This document shows, in pieces, positions 8,697-16,894 of a stretch of DNA of 64,000 nucleotides. Origin of the DNA: Mycobacterium dioxanotrophicus (GTDB lineage: Bacteria > Actinomycetota > Actinomycetes > Mycobacteriales > Mycobacteriaceae). Within the stretch, counting starts at the first letter, position 1; each line of letters starts with the position of its first letter. The position numbers and the translations under genes were made by a program. Under the pieces are notes generated by a model. The model did not search any database. It saw only the letters and a program-made list of their open reading frames with translations, and had not been told where the DNA came from. The DNA is taken from NCBI RefSeq assembly GCF_002157835.1, contig NZ_CP020809.1, positions 6,510,001-6,574,000 of the forward strand, read 5' to 3'.

Positions 8697-8910
8697 CTCA
8701 ACGGACGATCAAGCGAACTGGGTCTTCAGGTGGTACTGGCCAGTTCGGCACCCGAAGACGAGCTGGACGTCCTACGCGGCGTACTCGATTGCGACGATAT
8801 CGTCTCGGCGGCGACATCATCCCGCGACGTCGACACCGCGAAGCCGGACCCCGCCATTGTCCAAGCAGCGCTGAACCGCGCCCGCGTCACGGCCGAGCAG
8901 GCGGTGTCCA
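8697..8910 (+). pseudogene. HAD-superfamily hydrolase remnant
   Basis: About 70 codons read as LGLQVVLASSAPEDELDVL, then DIVSAATSSRDVDTAKPDP and IVQAALNRARVTAEQAV. This is the central part of a HAD phosphatase of the beta-phosphoglucomutase type, including the conserved Lys of the AKPDP motif. The N-terminal DxDGT nucleophile motif and the C-terminal GDxxxD motif are not found in any frame nearby, and the similarity stops abruptly at about 8910. It is a decayed internal fragment. Confidence 0.6.
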
Positions 8911-8937
8911 CAGGAACCGGGTGTCCGCGAAAGTGGG

Positions 8938-9753
8938 TCAACTCCACGGCGGCCTCGTCAGTGTGGTGGCGCCATCGACGCGCAGCTGAATTGTGTCACC
9001 GCGATACTCGACGCGCGCGATCTCGTAGGGCCGGACACCGTCATCGGTCCGACAGAACTCCGTGCACAGCACCAGGAGTATGGGTGACCGGTCGGGGATA
9101 TGGAAAATATCGGCGTCGAACCTTCCGCTCTGGCTGGTTTCGACGACGATCTCCGAGTGGCTCAGCGAGGTCTCCTGGTCGGCCAGGGTGAGCTCATCCG
9201 GGATAGGTTGTCCAACTTGTATGGCGTCCTGAAGCCAGCGTGCATCGGACTGTCTGAAAGTGGAGTAGGCGATGGCGAACGGCACGTCGCCCGCCATCAG
9301 TCGAGTCGTAACCCCCAGCAGGTGCTCGTCCTTCGAGACTCCGAGGTACTCCCGCGCGCTCTGGTCGACACGTTTGGTGTTGACATCGAGCACCAGGATC
9401 TCCACACCGTTCTCGCGCGGAGCAGCCAGGAGACGGCTCAATCCCCCCGCTCGGTGAACCCGTTTTGGCGTCGTGACGAAAGTACCGCGGCCCCGCTCAC
9501 GCCGGATCTGGTTGTCGTCCGCCAGGATCTCGAGCGCATGGCGCACCACGACGCGACTGACTCCCAAGTGCTTGGCAAGGGTGGGTTCGGAGGGCAGCAA
9601 GTCACCAGGCTGCCAGCGTCCTGACTCAATGTGCCGCTTGAGCACTTCTTGCAGCTGGTAATACAAGGGCACGAAGCTGTGTCGATCAAGTTCGTATTGG
9701 CCGAGTCCCGCCAGGCCACTGACGTCACTGTCTTTCACTCCTCGATCGTACAT
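8938..9753 (-). CDS. GntR-family (HutC type, UTRA domain) transcriptional regulator
   Basis: A 271-residue repressor with an N-terminal winged helix (PLYYQLQEVLKRHI...LPSEPTLAKHLGVSRVVVRHALEIL...RRERGRGTFV, about residues 30-95) and a C-terminal UTRA ligand domain (about 115-265). It diverges from the Rieske oxygenase operon and is the natural regulator of it. The frame is open to a TTG at 9765, but the ATG at 9751-9753 is the better start. No ribosome site is visible, so the mRNA may be leaderless. A perfect palindrome covers the start codon, which suggests autoregulation. The effector is unknown. Confidence 0.85.
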   Translation of the reverse strand: MYDRGVKDSDVSGLAGLGQYELDRHSFVPLYYQLQEVLKRHIESGRWQPGDLLPSEPTLAKHLGVSRVVVRHALEILADDNQIRRERGRGTFVTTPKRVHRAGGLSRLLAAPRENGVEILVLDVNTKRVDQSAREYLGVSKDEHLLGVTTRLMAGDVPFAIAYSTFRQSDARWLQDAIQVGQPIPDELTLADQETSLSHSEIVVETSQSGRFDADIFHIPDRSPILLVLCTEFCRTDDGVRPYEIARVEYRGDTIQLRVDGATTLTRPPWS

Positions 9754-9758
9754 ACGAT
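9745..9758. promoter_or_regulatory. Palindrome over the gntR start codon, probable operator
   Basis: The sequence ATCGTACATACGAT is a perfect inverted repeat of 5-bp arms around a 4-base centre that includes the start codon of the GntR gene. It lies in the divergent region between the regulator and the oxygenase genes, as expected for a GntR operator. Confidence 0.5.
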
Positions 9759-9824
9759 AGGACAAATAGACAGGCTGCGATCGGACAACCGGTTTTCACC
9801 CTCACTGGACATAAATTTTGCCTC

Positions 9825-9852
9825 TTGACATGGGGATATGCCCGCATAGAGC
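9825..9852 (+). promoter_or_regulatory. Candidate promoter of the Rieske oxygenase operon
   Basis: A perfect TTGACA (9825-9830) is followed 16 bases later by TAGAGC (9847-9852), about 40 bases before the oxygenase start codon. The in-frame TTG at 9825 could be mistaken for a start codon, but it belongs to this promoter. Confidence 0.4.
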
Positions 9853-9893
9853 ATCTTGTTCACCCAGCAGACAACTCATGCAGGAGACTCAAA

Positions 9894-11015
9894 ATGCACG
9901 AACTGAACCAGCCCGTTTCAACCCAAGATGCGCGCCCCATGGGATCACCCGGCCGGACCTCAACACGCGATCGGCCGGCTGGAGCGGGAGAGGAGGTGAG
10001 GAGCACTACCTACGACCCCGAAACCCTACGCGAGGCGTACCTGCACAACTGGTTTGTCGTTGCGCGGTCGGAGGACATCGATGAGCCGCGGCCCGCGCAA
10101 CTACTTGACAAGAACCTCGTCGTCTTCCGTGACGCCGACGGTCATGCGCGCGTGCTTGACCGCCATTGCATTCACCGAGGCGCTGACCTGGCCGCGGGAA
10201 AGGTGATCGACTCCGCGATCCAGTGCCCCTATCACGGCTGGCGCTTTGAAGGGAAAAGTGGCATCTGCTCCCGCATTCCCTCGCTGACCAACTCCCAACA
10301 GATCCCGCCGAAAGCAGAAGTCAAGAGCTACCCGGTTCAGGAGAAATTCGGTCACGTCTGGACGTGTCTGGGAGACCCGGTCTTCGCATTGCCTGACCCG
10401 CCGGAGATCGCCGACCTCACGCTGGAGTGGCGTGCCGCAGACCCGATTCCAGCCCAGTGCGGCTTCATGTCCGCCATGGAGAATTTTCGCGACATGGCCC
10501 ACTTCCCGTTCGTCCACGAGGTGTCGATGGGCGAAGTGGAACCGGCGGTCCCCAACATCGAGGTCGAGCGGGATGGCCGTGAGATACGGACGACGTTCTT
10601 CTACCCCAAGGTGCCGGGCTCGCCTTTCTCCGACACCGGAGACTCATGGATGCACTACCACTCCTATGCGCCGGGCATCGCGACGATCCTGTACGACTTT
10701 GGTCCCGAGATCGGCAAACGCTACCTGGTCGATTTTCCGTCGCCGGTGAGTTACGGGGAATGCATCATCTATTGGGGCGTCGCCACGGACAAGGATTTCA
10801 AGGGGGGCACGGTCGACGAGATCCTGGTCTTGGAAACACAGGTCTTCGACGAGGACAAGCCCATCCTGGGGGGACTCCACCCCCCGGAGGTGCCTCTGGC
10901 CGGCCAGTCTTTCGAAGCCTCCGTCCCGGCTGACGTCTTCACCCTCAACTACCGTCGGGCCACAAAGTTCGCAGTCGACGCAATCTTGCAGGCGCGGAAG
11001 TCTCCCGGGCTATGA
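9894..11015 (+). CDS. Rieske non-haem iron oxygenase, alpha subunit (VanA-like)
   Basis: A 373-residue oxygenase that uses electrons from a partner reductase to hydroxylate or demethylate a substrate. The Rieske [2Fe-2S] ligands are C92-x-H94 and C111-x-x-H114. The mononuclear iron triad lies in NFRDMAHFPFVH (D200, H203, H208; the third ligand further on). I chose the ATG at 9894 because GGAG lies 7 bases upstream. The TGA overlaps the ATG of the reductase gene. It resembles O- or N-demethylases of the vanillate demethylase class rather than hexameric ring dioxygenases, because no beta subunit is present. The substrate is unknown. Confidence 0.9.
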   Translation: MHELNQPVSTQDARPMGSPGRTSTRDRPAGAGEEVRSTTYDPETLREAYLHNWFVVARSEDIDEPRPAQLLDKNLVVFRDADGHARVLDRHCIHRGADLAAGKVIDSAIQCPYHGWRFEGKSGICSRIPSLTNSQQIPPKAEVKSYPVQEKFGHVWTCLGDPVFALPDPPEIADLTLEWRAADPIPAQCGFMSAMENFRDMAHFPFVHEVSMGEVEPAVPNIEVERDGREIRTTFFYPKVPGSPFSDTGDSWMHYHSYAPGIATILYDFGPEIGKRYLVDFPSPVSYGECIIYWGVATDKDFKGGTVDEILVLETQVFDEDKPILGGLHPPEVPLAGQSFEASVPADVFTLNYRRATKFAVDAILQARKSPGL

Positions 11016-11962
11016 GGTTGCGACTGAACGCTGTCCGGTATGAGGCGGAGCGCACAGTCTCCCTGGAATTGAGCGATCCAACTGGCCAGGAGTTACCCGA
11101 GTGGACGCCGGGGGCGCATCTCGAGATCCGCTTACCCTCGGGTCTGCTACGGCACTACTCACTCTGTGGTGATCCCGCGGACCGGTACAGCTATCGCGTC
11201 GCAGTGCTTCGGGTTGTGGAGGGTCGCGGCGGCTCGATAGAGATCCACGACAGGCTCCGGGTCGGGACACTCGTCGAGGTCTCAGAACCGCGCAATCACT
11301 TCTCCCTTACAGATGCTGCGAATTACCTCTTTGTCGCCGGAGGAATCGGGATCACCCCCATTCTCACGATGGCGGAGCACGTGGCAATACGCCGTAGTGC
11401 GAATTGGAGGTTGCTGTACGCCGGACGCAGCCGCGCAGATATGGCGTTCCTGGACCGAGCCCGTTCCCTACCCAACCATGGCCTCGTCAAGCTTGTCGCC
11501 GGCGACGAGGACGGACGCGCTGACCTCGCCGAAGCTCTGGCCTCGCTCCCGCCAGAGACGCACATATACGGCTGCGGCCCGCCGACGATGCTGGAGCAGC
11601 TTACCGAGCTGTGCGGGTCGCATCGCGGACTCGTGCTGCACACCGAGAGGTTCAGCGCCGGGGCTGTCGCACCTCGACCAAGCGAGGACAACGACGGCTT
11701 TGAGATCGAGCTCGTCCGCACCGGTGCGGTCTTACAAGTACCTTCACACAAGTCGGTGCTTGAAGTCGTCCGTGAGGTCATCCCGGGAGTGGACTCGTCG
11801 TGCGAGAGCGGATTTTGCGGGACATGCGAGACCAAGATGCTCGGGGGCAGGGCCGACCACCGCGACAGCCTGCTCACCGAGGGGGAGCGGATAGCCCACA
11901 CCTCGATGATGATCTGTGTCTCCCGCGCCGCGGCGGGAGAGCGGATACAGCTCGATCTTTGA
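11012..11962 (+). CDS. Phthalate-dioxygenase-reductase-type flavin/[2Fe-2S] reductase (VanB-like)
   Basis: A 316-residue reductase passing electrons from NAD(P)H through flavin and a [2Fe-2S] centre to the oxygenase. The domains are in order: flavin-binding barrel with RHYSLCG at 47-53; pyridine-nucleotide domain with GGIGITPIL at 110-118 and YGCGPPTML at 186-194; and a plant-type ferredoxin domain with C264, C269, C272 and C302. The ATG overlaps the stop of the oxygenase by 4 bases, so the two are translationally coupled and form a complete two-component oxygenase. Confidence 0.92.
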   Translation: MRLRLNAVRYEAERTVSLELSDPTGQELPEWTPGAHLEIRLPSGLLRHYSLCGDPADRYSYRVAVLRVVEGRGGSIEIHDRLRVGTLVEVSEPRNHFSLTDAANYLFVAGGIGITPILTMAEHVAIRRSANWRLLYAGRSRADMAFLDRARSLPNHGLVKLVAGDEDGRADLAEALASLPPETHIYGCGPPTMLEQLTELCGSHRGLVLHTERFSAGAVAPRPSEDNDGFEIELVRTGAVLQVPSHKSVLEVVREVIPGVDSSCESGFCGTCETKMLGGRADHRDSLLTEGERIAHTSMMICVSRAAAGERIQLDL

Positions 11963-12426
11963 GGTGTCGGCTTCTTCTCCACTTGTATTTATTGTGTAAG
12001 ACCTAGCAGTCGACCAATCAGGTGAAGCGTCGACCTGCTTGATGGGTCCGAGGTCGGATGTCGGAGATCCCGGTCGTTGTCCGGGCAGCACGTTACCGAG
12101 GTGCCCGGTGAGGGAGACATCGATCCGCACCGGTACGAAGCGAAGCCGATAACCACGCTCGACGAGTTCGACATCGAGCGGGATGAGACTGAGCCGCGAA
12201 CAGTCGAACCCATCCCCGGAGATCAGGAATTCAGGCTGCCGCTAGAGGCGAGCATTCGCTCGTCATCGGTGCCGCCGTCGCCTGTCCAAACCGTCGCGAA
12301 CAGACGCCCGGGTCGCAATAGCTGGTAGTGCGAGTTGGCCATCCCGTTGAAGGCCCGAGACGTCGGGCTATCCCAAAAGATTTCTGCCTAAGAGCATTGT
12401 TGCCCACCCCAGAATTGGAGAATTCT
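11963..12426. other. Intergenic gap before the NCS1 permease
   Basis: About 460 bases. An 83-codon plus-strand frame at 12077-12328 reads acidic and repetitive, but it has no ribosome site and no family that I recognise. The permease promoter is probably in the AT-richer last 80 bases. Confidence 0.4.
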
Positions 12427-13968
12427 ATGTTTCGTACGAAGGAAACCGATAATAACGCAATTCAACTTGATCCATTGGACCGGACCGACGCCGATGACCG
12501 TATCACTAGGATTGAGCCGCACGGTATCGACTACATACCGGACGAGGAGCGCGAATCTAAGCCCAGCAATCTGTTCTACATACTGGTTGGCGGCAGCATC
12601 ACCTTCAGCGTCATCATTCTAGGTTGGTTCCCGATCGCGTTCGGGCTGAGTTGGTGGGCAGCGTGTAGTGCCGTGGTGGTAGGTGCGTTCCTTGGTGCTC
12701 TCCTACTCGCGCCCATGGGACTTATGGGACCACGGAGTGGCACTAACAATCCGGTGTCGAGTGGTGCATTGTTTGGGGTGGTCGGTCGGATAATTGGAAC
12801 GCTTCTCGAGGCGAGTGCGTCGCTCGCCTTTGCCGCCCTCAGTATTTGGACCGGCGGCGACGCGCTCGTTGCCGGCATGAAGGCTCTGTTCAATGTCAGT
12901 GACCACGCTGTTACCCGAATCGTCGCTTATGCCGTGCTGAGCGTGATTGTGACTATCGTCTCAGTTTTCGGACACCATGCCATGGTTGCCGCACAGAAAT
13001 TCATGCTTCCCACTGCCGGCCTCGCATTGCTTATTGGAGTATTTGTCTTTCTGCCGAAGGCTGATTTCGGCTATGCCGGGACCGGCGATTACCTACTCGG
13101 CTCATTTTGGCCAACTTGGCTGTCCGCGGTGCTCCTGAACATTTCGACGGTAACCTCGTATGGAGCGTACGTGGGCGATTGGACCAGGCACATCTCTAAA
13201 AAACGCTTCAGTGATCGCCAAGTTGTAGGATCTCTGTTTTTTGGAGGATTCTTCGGTTTGGGTGGCTGCATTCTCTTCGGTACCTTCACATCAGTCGCCG
13301 TGCTTTCCTCCGGTTTGGGTGACGCATATACCCCCTACGTCTTTGGCCTCGTAAAGGCTGCACCTTTATGGTACGTTCCGCTTCTTATTTTCCTCGGCCT
13401 AGCGTCCGGCACTGCACAAGCCGTGATCAACACTTATGGAACGGGCCTAGACACATCGTCACTCATTCCCAAGCTCAATCGCGTGCAGGCGACGCTTGCG
13501 GCCTGTGGCGGAGCTACATTGCTTGTGTACTTGGGATACTTCTATACGGAACTCATGGAGTCGGTGAGCGTATTTTTGTCGCTCTTGGTCATCTGTTCGG
13601 TGCCTTGGATAATCATCATGATCATTGGCTTCATTCACCGAGACGGATATTACGATGTCGACGATCTACAGGTATTTAACCGAGGTGAGCGCGGAGGGGT
13701 CTATTGGTTTAGTCATGGACTCAACTGGCGTGCTCTCGGGGTCTGGGCGACTGCCGTTGTTGTGTCGTTCTTCTTCACGAACACAGCTTGGTACACAGGT
13801 CCCGGCACGGAGTTGACGAACGGAGCAGACTTCGGATTCATCGTCGGCGGGGTTCTGACAGCGGTCTTTTATCCCCTGGCACTCAGGATATGGCCTGAGC
13901 CGCGTTCAGTATTTGCCCCTGAGCCTAATGCCGGCAAAGTCGGAACGGTAGGAACTAGCGCGGAATGA
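12427..13968 (+). CDS. NCS1-family permease (cytosine/purine/allantoin/hydantoin type)
   Basis: A 513-residue transporter with about 12 helices. The N-terminal soluble stretch RITRIEPHGIDYIPDEER is followed by GLSWWAACSAVVVGAFLGALLLAPMG and PRSGTNNPVSSGALFG, the conserved helix I-II region of nucleobase:cation symporters. The ATG at 12427 has GGAG 6 bases upstream; the longer GTG frame from 12328 has no support. The family imports planar ureide or nucleobase-like compounds. A very small ORF and an NTF2-like protein follow on the same strand. Codon use is less GC-rich than in the core genes. Confidence 0.88.
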   Translation: MFRTKETDNNAIQLDPLDRTDADDRITRIEPHGIDYIPDEERESKPSNLFYILVGGSITFSVIILGWFPIAFGLSWWAACSAVVVGAFLGALLLAPMGLMGPRSGTNNPVSSGALFGVVGRIIGTLLEASASLAFAALSIWTGGDALVAGMKALFNVSDHAVTRIVAYAVLSVIVTIVSVFGHHAMVAAQKFMLPTAGLALLIGVFVFLPKADFGYAGTGDYLLGSFWPTWLSAVLLNISTVTSYGAYVGDWTRHISKKRFSDRQVVGSLFFGGFFGLGGCILFGTFTSVAVLSSGLGDAYTPYVFGLVKAAPLWYVPLLIFLGLASGTAQAVINTYGTGLDTSSLIPKLNRVQATLAACGGATLLVYLGYFYTELMESVSVFLSLLVICSVPWIIIMIIGFIHRDGYYDVDDLQVFNRGERGGVYWFSHGLNWRALGVWATAVVVSFFFTNTAWYTGPGTELTNGADFGFIVGGVLTAVFYPLALRIWPEPRSVFAPEPNAGKVGTVGTSAE

Positions 13969-14060
13969 CGGCGTTCAATCTGGGCATAACAGCCGGGCTT
14001 CTTGATCTCAGCGGGTTCTGGTAGATATCACCGCTTGTCACGCTCACGGGAGGTATTGGG

Positions 14061-14165
14061 TTGAGTTACGAATTTATGTTGTGGGTGTCAGCCGAGGATG
14101 ACCCCGCGATGCGAGCGGTCTTGGCAGCTGGGTCAAACGACACGTGGAAGGGGTTAGATAAGTGA
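14061..14165 (+). CDS. Small ORF (34 residues) coupled to the NTF2-like gene
   Basis: A TTG start 7 bases after a strong GGGAGG (14048-14053) opens a 34-codon frame beginning MSYEFMLWVSAEDD. Its TGA overlaps the ATG of the next gene in the arrangement TGATG. The strong ribosome site and the exact overlap argue for translation, either as a peptide or as a coupling leader for the next gene, which has only a poor ribosome site of its own. No family is recognised. Confidence 0.5.
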   Translation: MSYEFMLWVSAEDDPAMRAVLAAGSNDTWKGLDK

Positions 14166-14545
14166 TGCAGCAGGGTGCCGTGGATGCGGCCTTGGAGGTC
14201 ATCGAGCATTTCGGAAAACACCATACCGCTGAGTATTTTTCGGGCTTCGCAGAAGATGCAACGTTTATCTTTTACTACACGCCGGAATTTCTCGGATCCC
14301 GAGCTGCATATGAAGCTCTTTGGCGGCAGTGGGAACTGGAGAGAGGCTTCAAAGTAGGCAAATGCATTTCGACGAATCAGAATGTTCAGATGTGCGGCGA
14401 TATCGCCATCTTCTGTCACGATGTGGAAACCAGACTTGAAATCGACGGAAATGCCGAAACGCGCTTCGAGCGAGAGACGATAATACTTGAGAAACAGCCA
14501 AACGGATGGATCTGCATTCATGAGCATCTATCGGCGCTGCCGTAA
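14165..14545 (+). CDS. NTF2-like (SnoaL/SgcJ-type) small protein
   Basis: A 126-residue protein with the cone-shaped NTF2-like pattern: an N-terminal helix (AALEVIEHFGKHHTAEYFSGF), then a strand region with EDATFIFYYTPEFLGSRAAYEALWRQWE, and C-terminal strands ending WICIHEHLSALP. Such proteins act as small isomerases, lyases or binding proteins in catabolic clusters. A GTG three bases earlier is an alternative start. It follows the NCS1 permease on the same strand and probably acts on the compound that permease imports. No specific substrate is visible. Confidence 0.7.
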   Translation: MQQGAVDAALEVIEHFGKHHTAEYFSGFAEDATFIFYYTPEFLGSRAAYEALWRQWELERGFKVGKCISTNQNVQMCGDIAIFCHDVETRLEIDGNAETRFERETIILEKQPNGWICIHEHLSALP

Positions 14546-14837
14546 AGATGGCAATGTGTCGCGACGGGTTCAGCCAACCCAACTAATAGGGCGTTTCAGA
14601 TTGCCAGGGTCGGCCGTCCGTGAGCATGACCACGGATAGACAGGCATGAGCGGTTGACTCATCTGCGGCAGATCGCTGGGGCTGGAGTTTTCCACGTGCC
14701 ATGCGGTCATTCCTCGATGGGAACGGACAGGACGGGGTTCCTACCGGGCGCACGTCACCGAGTGGGAGATCACTTCCCTCTGGAATTCTTCTGACCGTTG
14801 GTCCCACCGCCCGAAATGAAGGGGGTTCCGCAACGGG

Positions 14838-15575
14838 TCACTGTGAGTCCGGTGGCAACTCGATCGCCATCGCCTCGGCACGGACAGTGTCCAGCGAGGT
14901 GTGATCCACCAGGTGCGACAACAGCGTGGTCGTGGCGCTGAGGTGAGCCACCGCCGAGACGTCGTCAAGAGCCGGCACTGGGATCGGAAAGTCAACGGCA
15001 GCAACAGAACCGGCATGGTGGCGACGCAGTTTCTGGAGTCCCTCATTGAGGCCGAGGGCAGCCGCTGCCGCGCTGAGTGAGTCGCTCGAACGGAAGTTCT
15101 TCAATTTCTGGGAATCCTCGATAAACGCGACGACGCCGTCGAACAATGCCCGGTAATCGGCCCAGAACTGACTGAACTCCTGCGGCCGTTGATAGGCAAT
15201 GCTCTCGACCTGGTGGTAGTCGAGGGGGCGGAGTAGACAAATATGTCTGGTGTCTTCGTACAGCAGTCGGTAGAGTTTCGCCGGCGGAGGGGCGCTGTCG
15301 TTGGCGGTCAATAACGCGACGACCGTAGCCGAATACCGGTTGATGGACGCGGTGGCATGCAGCAGTTCTTCCTTGTTGCGAAACCAGTAGTAGACCGAGG
15401 GCTGCCGCAGGCCGACAGCATCAGCGACAGCTTTCATCGTCGTGTCCGCATAGCCCTTCTCGGCGAACAGACGCGTTGCAGCAGCGATGATTTCATCGCG
15501 TGGATCAGAGGACCGGCTGCCGTCGGCGCGTGTCCTGCCCCCGCGATCACGATCGGAGGCTGCATGTCCGGCCAC
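14838..15575 (-). CDS. TetR/AcrR-family transcriptional regulator
   Basis: A 245-residue regulator. The helix-turn-helix is at about residues 26-73 (RDEIIAAATRLFAEKGYADT, then VADAVGLRQPSVYYWFRNKEELL). The C-terminal ligand domain is unclassified. The GTG start at 15573-15575 has AGGAAGG about 8 bases upstream. The neighbours are an NTF2-like gene on one side and a small membrane protein on the other, so its target is not obvious. The gap on its 3' side (14546-14837) holds nothing that I recognise. Confidence 0.88.
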   Translation of the reverse strand: MAGHAASDRDRGGRTRADGSRSSDPRDEIIAAATRLFAEKGYADTTMKAVADAVGLRQPSVYYWFRNKEELLHATASINRYSATVVALLTANDSAPPPAKLYRLLYEDTRHICLLRPLDYHQVESIAYQRPQEFSQFWADYRALFDGVVAFIEDSQKLKNFRSSDSLSAAAAALGLNEGLQKLRRHHAGSVAAVDFPIPVPALDDVSAVAHLSATTTLLSHLVDHTSLDTVRAEAMAIELPPDSQ

Positions 15576-16130
15576 CGGTCTGCCTTCCTATCAGTAGATC
15601 CCGTTGACGCCATGGAGATGAGCGGATAGCCGTGCGCCTTCAGAGATCTTGCAGCTGGTCGACTGCGCGTGTCCGGGCGTGCCTGGCGGCGTGGACCAGT
15701 CTACGGGGTCCATCGACGGCTGGACGCGACCGCGTAGACGATATTGCCCTTTCCTGCCGATTACTCGGAACCCCCCGCCCGTGTGAGTCGGGCCGAACAT
15801 GATGGGGCAGCGGGCTTTTCGGCCGTCCCCGCCGGGGCCCAGGCAGCGTACGAACGCGTTGTCGACGAACTCACCAGGGTGTTCGCGACCGCGCTTGTAG
15901 ACCGTCGAACGTGCCCACCTACGACGGTGCTTCCGACACATATCTTGCACACAGAGCCGAAGTTTCTATATCGTATTGGAACTGGTCGGGTCCATTGCGC
16001 GAACTGCAGGATTCGGGGCACGAACACCGCAACATTGGGAATTGGATCGAGGTCCGCAGGTGGATCTCGTCGGAAGACGACCTGGCGCACTGTCGACAGC
16101 GGTGGGCAGCATCGTGAAGGAGACTCGCGC
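15576..16130. other. Intergenic gap, no gene seen
   Basis: About 550 bases between the divergent TetR gene and the small membrane protein. Several frames of about 120 codons exist, but they have no ribosome sites or recognisable products. It presumably contains both promoters and any TetR operator. I saw no clear palindrome. Confidence 0.35.
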
Positions 16131-16382
16131 ATGTATGACGTTATTCAGATCACCGGCTCACTTTTGATCTTGGCAGCGTTCGTAGGGACGCTGACCGGAA
16201 AGGCGAGCGTTTCAAGTTACCCATACCTAATCACCAACCTGGTCGGATCCTCATTTCTGGTCGGCACCGCGGTCATGAGTCGTGAATGGGGATTCATCAT
16301 CCTCGAAGGCGTTTGGGCGCTGGTCTCCCTCGGCACGATCATGCGGAAAGCGGCGGGCCGGCCTGTCGTAGCATTGCACTGA
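16131..16382 (+). CDS. Small membrane protein, CBU_0592-like
   Basis: An 83-residue protein with about three hydrophobic helices: ITGSLLILAAFVGTL, YLITNLVGSSFLVGTAV, and WGFIILEGVWALVSLGTIM. This pattern is that of the CBU_0592-like membrane family of unknown function. An AGGAG site lies 8 bases before the ATG. The frame extends far upstream, but only this part has coding character. Confidence 0.75.
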   Translation: MYDVIQITGSLLILAAFVGTLTGKASVSSYPYLITNLVGSSFLVGTAVMSREWGFIILEGVWALVSLGTIMRKAAGRPVVALH

Positions 16383-16644
16383 CCATTCGTAACGTGCACT
16401 TGCTGACGGCAAGCGAGCGTTGTCTCCTTCGCACGTGCATCATCGACAGGTCCAATGCCTATGTACTTATCCGGGATATCCTGGACGCCAGTGTTTTTGG
16501 ACATCGCTGGCGGGTTGAGTACGCGATTGACGGTCCGGTTTCATGCCGGTGCAGGGTTTCCGTGAATGCGACCACCTGATCTGCACCCATGTTGTCGGTC
16601 CACAGTTGCGCGAGTTGAGGGCAGAGTGGTCATCGGGAGCTCAC

Positions 16645-16782
16645 ATGCCCAGTGAGCATTCGTCGTCGGTGCGCCGGCAGGTCGTTGCGCGGCTGCCCGC
16701 AACGTATCGCGCAGCCCGAGCCGAACTGGCCCTGACCCGCGACGCCTGCGAGTTGTTCGACCAACAGGCGGTGGTGGCCCAA
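16645..16782 (+). pseudogene. IS3-type transposase OrfA remnant
   Basis: About 46 codons. The start, MPSEHSSSVRRQVVARL, resembles the helix-turn-helix entry of an IS3-family OrfA, and the end, AELALTRDACELFDQQAVV, resembles the C-terminal leucine-zipper end of OrfA. The middle appears to be deleted. No OrfB or inverted repeats were seen. It marks an old insertion at the edge of the accessory region. The rest of 16383-16894 holds no gene that I can support. Confidence 0.45.
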
Positions 16783-16894
16783 GTTGTGCTCACGCCCCGC
16801 GGTGCCTGCGTCAAGCACCACACGCCTGACGCCCGGGTCGCGGCCGTCGCGGTTTACCACGCGATCAAGAGGGTCGGCTGGGCCAAGTCAGGCC

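Noticed and set aside
9825..9893. TTG at 9825 as the start of the Rieske oxygenase
   Set aside because: The TTG is part of a TTGACA promoter element, while an ATG at 9894 has a good ribosome site.
12077..12328. An 83-codon plus-strand frame between the reductase and the NCS1 permease
   Set aside because: No ribosome site, no family, and it ends where the permease leader begins; probably chance or a decayed fragment.
15591..15950. A 119-codon minus-strand frame beside the TetR gene
   Set aside because: No ribosome site or family resemblance; it spans the expected divergent promoter region.
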